From positions 1-61,408 of the forward strand of contig QCNR01000008.1 of NCBI GenBank assembly GCA_003210075.1: a stretch of DNA of 61,408 bases, in the 5' to 3' direction. Numbering within the stretch: position 1 is the stretch's first letter; every line of letters begins with the position of its first letter. The translations under genes and the position numbers were made by a program. This document shows, piece after piece, positions 57,905-61,408 of this stretch. The DNA is from Pelagibacteraceae bacterium AG-426-G09 (GTDB lineage: Bacteria > Pseudomonadota > Alphaproteobacteria > Pelagibacterales > Pelagibacteraceae). The notes under the pieces were generated by a model. It did not search any database. It saw nothing but the letters and a program-made list of their open reading frames with translations, and was not told the DNA's origin.

Positions 57905-58879
57905 CTAAATCTGAATATTAACCAATGACTCTGGCAAATCTTCCCCAAAACATCTTTGATAGTATTCAGCTATAGTATTTTTTTCAACGTCATCACACTT
58001 ATTTAGAAATGTTACTCTAAATGAATATCCAACATCTTGAAAAATTTGACTATTCTCTGCCCAATGAATAACTGTTCTTGGACTCATCACTGTTGATATA
58101 TCGCCAGCTATAAAACCTTTTCTTGTTAATGTTGCAACTTTTATCATATTGGCTATGGTCTCTTTTCCCTTAGTATTATTCATACTCTTATTTTTTGACA
58201 AAATTATTTCCATTTCTTTTTCAAGCTGCAAATAGTTTAAAGTGGTTACAATATTCCATCTATCCATTTGTCCCTGATTTATTTGCTGTGTACCATGATA
58301 AAGGCCACTCGTGTCTCCTAAACCAATTGTGTTTGAAGTAGCAAACAATCTAAAAAACTTGTTTTGCTTAAGTACTTTATTTTTATCAAGCAGAGTAAAA
58401 CTTCCTTCTGATTCCAAAACTCTTTGGATTACAAACATTACATCTGGTCTACCAGCATCGTATTCATCAAAAACTAAAGCAACCGGGTTTTGAATTGACC
58501 ATGGCAAAATACCTTCCTTAAATTCTGTAATTTGTTTACCATCTTTTATGACTATGGCATCTTTACCAATTAAATCTATTCTACTTATGTGACTATCTAA
58601 ATTTACTCTAATACATGGCCAGTTCAATCTAGCAGCGATCTGCTCTATGTGTGTAGATTTACCAGTACCGTGATATCCTTGAACTAAAACTCTTTTGTTA
58701 AATGAAAAACCAGACAAAATTGCTAAAGTTGTATCTCTATCAAACTTATAACCTTTATCGATTTCTGGAACAAACTCCCCTTTTTTTGAAAATCCATCTA
58801 TTTCCATATTACTTTCAATTCCAAAAGTTTGTTTAACTGAAAGTTTAATATCTGGCGTTTGATTAATATTTGGTATCAA
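57905..58879 (-). CDS. cobS: CobS-like cobaltochelatase AAA+ ATPase subunit
   Basis: 324-residue MoxR/CobS AAA+ protein. Walker A GYHGTGKST at 68-76, Walker B LVFDEYDAGRPDVM, sensor 1 ATSNTIGLGD, with YHGTQQINQGQMDRW as the CobS signature. It forms a chaperone-like ring with CobT. Its start overlaps the J-domain gene by 17 bases, so dnaJ-like, cobS and cobT form one unit, a conserved alphaproteobacterial arrangement. Confidence 0.95.
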   Translation of the reverse strand: MIPNINQTPDIKLSVKQTFGIESNMEIDGFSKKGEFVPEIDKGYKFDRDTTLAILSGFSFNKRVLVQGYHGTGKSTHIEQIAARLNWPCIRVNLDSHISRIDLIGKDAIVIKDGKQITEFKEGILPWSIQNPVALVFDEYDAGRPDVMFVIQRVLESEGSFTLLDKNKVLKQNKFFRLFATSNTIGLGDTSGLYHGTQQINQGQMDRWNIVTTLNYLQLEKEMEIILSKNKSMNNTKGKETIANMIKVATLTRKGFIAGDISTVMSPRTVIHWAENSQIFQDVGYSFRVTFLNKCDDVEKNTIAEYYQRCFGEDLPESLVNIQI

Positions 58880-59396
58880 TTTTTCCTCTGTATGTATTTT
58901 TAAGTTTTGTATATGCTAAAGTAATTACTTTAAGTTTCTCCTCAAATTTTTTATTTCCAGCATTCATATCAGGGTGAAATTTTTTAACAAGCTTTTTAAA
59001 CTTTTCTTGTATTTTTTTCCACTCGATCCCAGCCGGAATATCAAGAATGGTAAAAGCTTGAAAATCTTGGTTATCAAACCTAAACTTTTTCATATGATCT
59101 AAATTTTCAGAATTCATAAATCGTTTCGTATCATCTCTTAAAGCATTATTCCAAAGTACTTTGAAAAAATTATCTGAAGAACTGAAGCTTTGAGTGGGTT
59201 TGTGCCATATCATATCAGATTTAATAAAATCTAAAATTTGTTGATCGTTCATCCCTGAAAAATAATTCCAATTTTTATTAAATTCTTTAACATGTTTTAA
59301 ACAAAGCATTCTATATTTTTTACTATTATCCTTTTCAACTGGAGCTTTAAACTCTCCTAAATTATTACATTTATTCCACTCACAAATTGTTTTCAT
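58863..59396 (-). CDS. J-domain co-chaperone linked to CobS/CobT
   Basis: 177 residues. The C-terminal ~60 residues form a J domain with the essential HPD in KKFHPDMN, preceded by EWKKIQEKFKKLVK. The N-terminal part has Cys5, Cys10, Cys32 and a nearby His, a possible metal site, and a helical WNYFSGM segment. It presumably recruits DnaK to the CobST assembly. That role rests on gene position. Its start lies 25 bases from the divergent bolA. Confidence 0.85.
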   Translation of the reverse strand: MKTICEWNKCNNLGEFKAPVEKDNSKKYRMLCLKHVKEFNKNWNYFSGMNDQQILDFIKSDMIWHKPTQSFSSSDNFFKVLWNNALRDDTKRFMNSENLDHMKKFRFDNQDFQAFTILDIPAGIEWKKIQEKFKKLVKKFHPDMNAGNKKFEEKLKVITLAYTKLKNTYRGKIDTKY

Positions 59397-59421
59397 AAAT
59401 TTTTAATTTATAATATTAAAT

Positions 59422-59682
59422 ATGGATATAGATAATTTAATTAAAAATATCAAAAGAAAATTATTTGAAAATTCTATTATTGAGGATGTAATTGTGGAAG
59501 ATAAAACCTATCTTCATTTAAAACATTCTTCTCATGAAAAAAATAAATTTCATATAAAGTTAACCATTTGTTCAAAAGAACTTAATAAAATTAACAAATT
59601 AGAAGCAACAAAAAAAGTTTATAGTATTCTAAATCATGAAATAAAAAATTATATACACTCTATTCAAATTTTATTTGAGTAG
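59422..59682 (+). CDS. BolA-family protein
   Basis: 86 residues. The beta-alpha-beta-beta BolA fold is recognisable from VEDKTYLHLKHSSHEKN, LTICSKELNKI and ATKKVYSILNHEIKNYIHSIQI, including the conserved final His. BolA proteins bind Fe-S clusters together with monothiol glutaredoxins and act in iron control or as regulators. No glutaredoxin gene is adjacent. The end overlaps the convergent aroB by 12 bases. Confidence 0.85.
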   Translation: MDIDNLIKNIKRKLFENSIIEDVIVEDKTYLHLKHSSHEKNKFHIKLTICSKELNKINKLEATKKVYSILNHEIKNYIHSIQILFE

Positions 59683-60768
59683 TTCTGATTTTATAAAATT
59701 TCTAATTTGAACTGTGTTGTATTGTTTACTAATATTTACACGTCCTATTTTTTTAAGGGTTATTAAATTTAATTTTTTTGAGACATTTTTTTTATCATTA
59801 GCCATGAAATTTATAATTTTTTTTAAATCTTTTCTTGAAAATAACTTACTTAAATTTGTAAATTTTAATTTTGATAAATGTGACAAGATTTGTTCATAAT
59901 CATTTTTTCCTAACAAATTAAGCTTCTTACTTAATTTTGTCGCTGAAAGTATACCATATAAAACAGCTTCTCCATGATTTAACTTGCTTGAGTAATTTAA
60001 TGTTGCTTCATAAGCATGACCAAATGTATGACCTAAATTTAAACTTTTTCTCAAATTATTTTCTTTTTCATCTTTTTCAACAATTTGTTTTTTAACTTTA
60101 CAACTTTCTAAAATTGCTTTTTGGATAAACTTTGGATTTAATTTTAAAATATTTGACAAATTTTTATCTAAAAATAAAAATAGTTTTTTATTTGCAATTA
60201 GCGAATGTTTAAATATTTCAGCATAACCACAAACTACCTCTCTTCTTGGCAAACTTTTAAGTAACTTTGTGTCAGAAATTACCAAATCAGGTTGACAAAA
60301 TGAACCAATCAAATTTTTACCAAATTTATTATTAACACCAGTTTTACCACCGATTGAAGAATCTACTTGTGATAAAAGGGTTGAGGGTATGTTTATAAAT
60401 TTCATACCTCTTTTATATAAACTTGAAGCGAAACCAGATATATCACCAGTGATACCACCGCCAACACATATTATTACATCATTTCGAGTAAAATTATTTT
60501 TAAATAATATTTCCAAAATAGAATTAATAGATTTAAAATTTTTATTTTTTTCTGAAGCATTAAATAAATAAACTATTTTTTTTGTAGAGTTTATATTAGA
60601 CTTTATCTTCTTAATAAAATTCTTTGGAACTTTTTTGTCAACTATTAGTAAGGAATTTTTGAATTGTATATTTTCCTTTTTAATAATTTTTTTTAATTTA
60701 GCAAATATGTCGTGGCCAATATAAATATTATAATGTTTACTTTTAGTTTTTATGTTTATTATTTTCAT
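59671..60768 (-). CDS. aroB: 3-dehydroquinate synthase
   Basis: NAD- and metal-dependent second enzyme of the shikimate pathway. 365 residues. CVGGGITGDISGFASSLYKRG binds NAD and substrate, and the metal ligands are in the later LNLGHTFGHAYE and LNHGEAVLYG. It overlaps aroK by 26 bases; aroK-aroB pairing is near universal in proteobacteria. Confidence 0.97.
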   Translation of the reverse strand: MKIINIKTKSKHYNIYIGHDIFAKLKKIIKKENIQFKNSLLIVDKKVPKNFIKKIKSNINSTKKIVYLFNASEKNKNFKSINSILEILFKNNFTRNDVIICVGGGITGDISGFASSLYKRGMKFINIPSTLLSQVDSSIGGKTGVNNKFGKNLIGSFCQPDLVISDTKLLKSLPRREVVCGYAEIFKHSLIANKKLFLFLDKNLSNILKLNPKFIQKAILESCKVKKQIVEKDEKENNLRKSLNLGHTFGHAYEATLNYSSKLNHGEAVLYGILSATKLSKKLNLLGKNDYEQILSHLSKLKFTNLSKLFSRKDLKKIINFMANDKKNVSKKLNLITLKKIGRVNISKQYNTVQIRNFIKSELLK

Positions 60769-61270
60769 TTTGAATAAGTTTTGATATTTTTTTTATAATC
60801 TCGTTTTTATTTTTGTTTTCACAATTAACTCTAAAATCTGACATTTTATAGAACTTTACTCTTTTTTTATATAGTTCAGCAATATCTTTGCTACTTAAAT
60901 TTAAAGCTAACGGTCTTCTTTTATTTTTTTTGACTCTATCTAAAATAGTTTTAATTTTCCAGTTTAACCAAATGGATAAACTATTACTTGTAATTTTTTT
61001 TCTAATTTTTTCATTTAGAAAGGCACCACCTCCAATCGAAATAATGCATCTAGTCTTTTCTAGAAAAATTAAGGACATTTTTTCTTCAAGATTCCTAAAA
61101 TATTTCTCCCCATCGTCTTGAAAAATATCAACTATTCTTTTATTTTCCGATTTTTCAATTTCTGCGTCAATATCAAAAAAATCATATTTTAGTTCTTTTG
61201 CTAGTTTAAAACCAATTGTGGTTTTACCAGCCGCCATCATACCAATTAATACTATATTTTTTTTAAACAT
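60743..61270 (-). CDS. aroK: Shikimate kinase
   Basis: 175 residues. Walker A GMMAAGKTT at ~10-18, FDIDAEIEK with the shikimate-binding Asp, FRNLEEK with the conserved Arg, and ISIGGGAF. RRPLAL is the lid arginine. Phosphorylates shikimate with ATP. First gene of aroK-aroB; its promoter must lie in the 55 bases shared with the divergent gene at 61326. Confidence 0.97.
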   Translation of the reverse strand: MFKKNIVLIGMMAAGKTTIGFKLAKELKYDFFDIDAEIEKSENKRIVDIFQDDGEKYFRNLEEKMSLIFLEKTRCIISIGGGAFLNEKIRKKITSNSLSIWLNWKIKTILDRVKKNKRRPLALNLSSKDIAELYKKRVKFYKMSDFRVNCENKNKNEIIKKISKLIQNENNKHKN

Positions 61271-61325
61271 TTATTAATATTGAAAAAACATAAATATGTC
61301 TTATTTCTAAACTAATTAAACATTT

Positions 61326-61408
61326 ATGGAATTTCAAAGAAAAAATAACAACTCTATTATTGGTAAGTTAAGAGGCCCACTAGTAAAAATATCATTTTTT
61401 ATTATAAT
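61326..61408 (+). CDS. Start of an unidentified gene
   Basis: ATG 61326 opens a frame that runs off the window after 27 codons. The visible part is basic and polar (MEFQRKNNNSIIGKLRGP), then becomes hydrophobic (LVKISFFII), as expected for a cytoplasmic tail before a membrane helix. Too short to name. It is divergent from aroK. Confidence 0.5.
   Translation, partial: MEFQRKNNNSIIGKLRGPLVKISFFII

Overview
The window is a compact, very AT-rich stretch of a streamlined alphaproteobacterial chromosome. Genes are packed with 1-4 base overlaps and almost no spacers. The gene content (UbiE/UbiB/Coq7 quinone synthesis, CarD, SUV3-type helicase, CobS/CobT, RegB-type redox kinase) together with the base composition points to a SAR11/Pelagibacterales-like marine bacterium. 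That placement is inference, since no rRNA is present. There are no insertion sequences, phage genes, CRISPR arrays or rRNA operons. Three tRNA genes are present: Leu(CAA), Arg(ACG) and Ser(GGA).

Layout. 1-3047: the tail of a Fur-family (Irr/PerR-like) regulator, a palindromic operator, a sigma70-type promoter, katG, and a 2-oxoglutarate/Fe(II) oxygenase. 3044-8145 (minus strand): ubiE-ubiB-coaBC-dut-thiF/moeB-like-SH3 protein. 8181-12144: mutM, rpsT, a 250-base repeat-bearing spacer, dnaA, dnaN. 12141-15848 (minus): a twin-TM protein, argH, a tiny LptM-like lipoprotein, lysA and plsC. 15893-18777: esterase, HNH nuclease, coq7, dsbB, DedA-like protein. 18836-20953: tRNA-Leu, acyl-CoA synthetase, then a 27-residue Lys/Arg peptide gene with its own promoter, hairpin and strong terminator. 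20952-25589 (minus): thioesterase, SUV3-like helicase, TerB-like protein, ferredoxin, CarD. 25685-31322: tRNA-Arg, a possible small ORF, a pyruvate dehydrogenase E1 that carries a fused lipoyl domain, its E2, and a DMT transporter. 31287-40953: uppP, gltD-gltB, an SDR protein, a hydrolase, a glycosyltransferase. 40953-49322: thrS-infC-rpmI-rplT-pheS-pheT-lepA translation cluster. 49319-52470: four surface-polysaccharide type genes. 52518-56108: tRNA-Ser, gyrB, and a RegB-like kinase broken by one frameshift near its start codon. 56105-61408: cobT, cobS, a J-domain protein, bolA, aroB, aroK and the start of an unknown gene.

How it fits together. Most of the window is housekeeping: replication initiation (dnaA, dnaN, gyrB), translation, central carbon and nitrogen metabolism (PDH, GOGAT), quinone, CoA, lysine, arginine and aromatic synthesis. 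The least ordinary parts are the peroxide/iron-type regulatory site in front of katG, the lipoyl-E1 fusion, the isolated basic-peptide transcription unit, the RegB frameshift, the cobST-dnaJ group without a cobN, a structured element in front of gyrB, and the small polysaccharide island beside tRNA-Ser.
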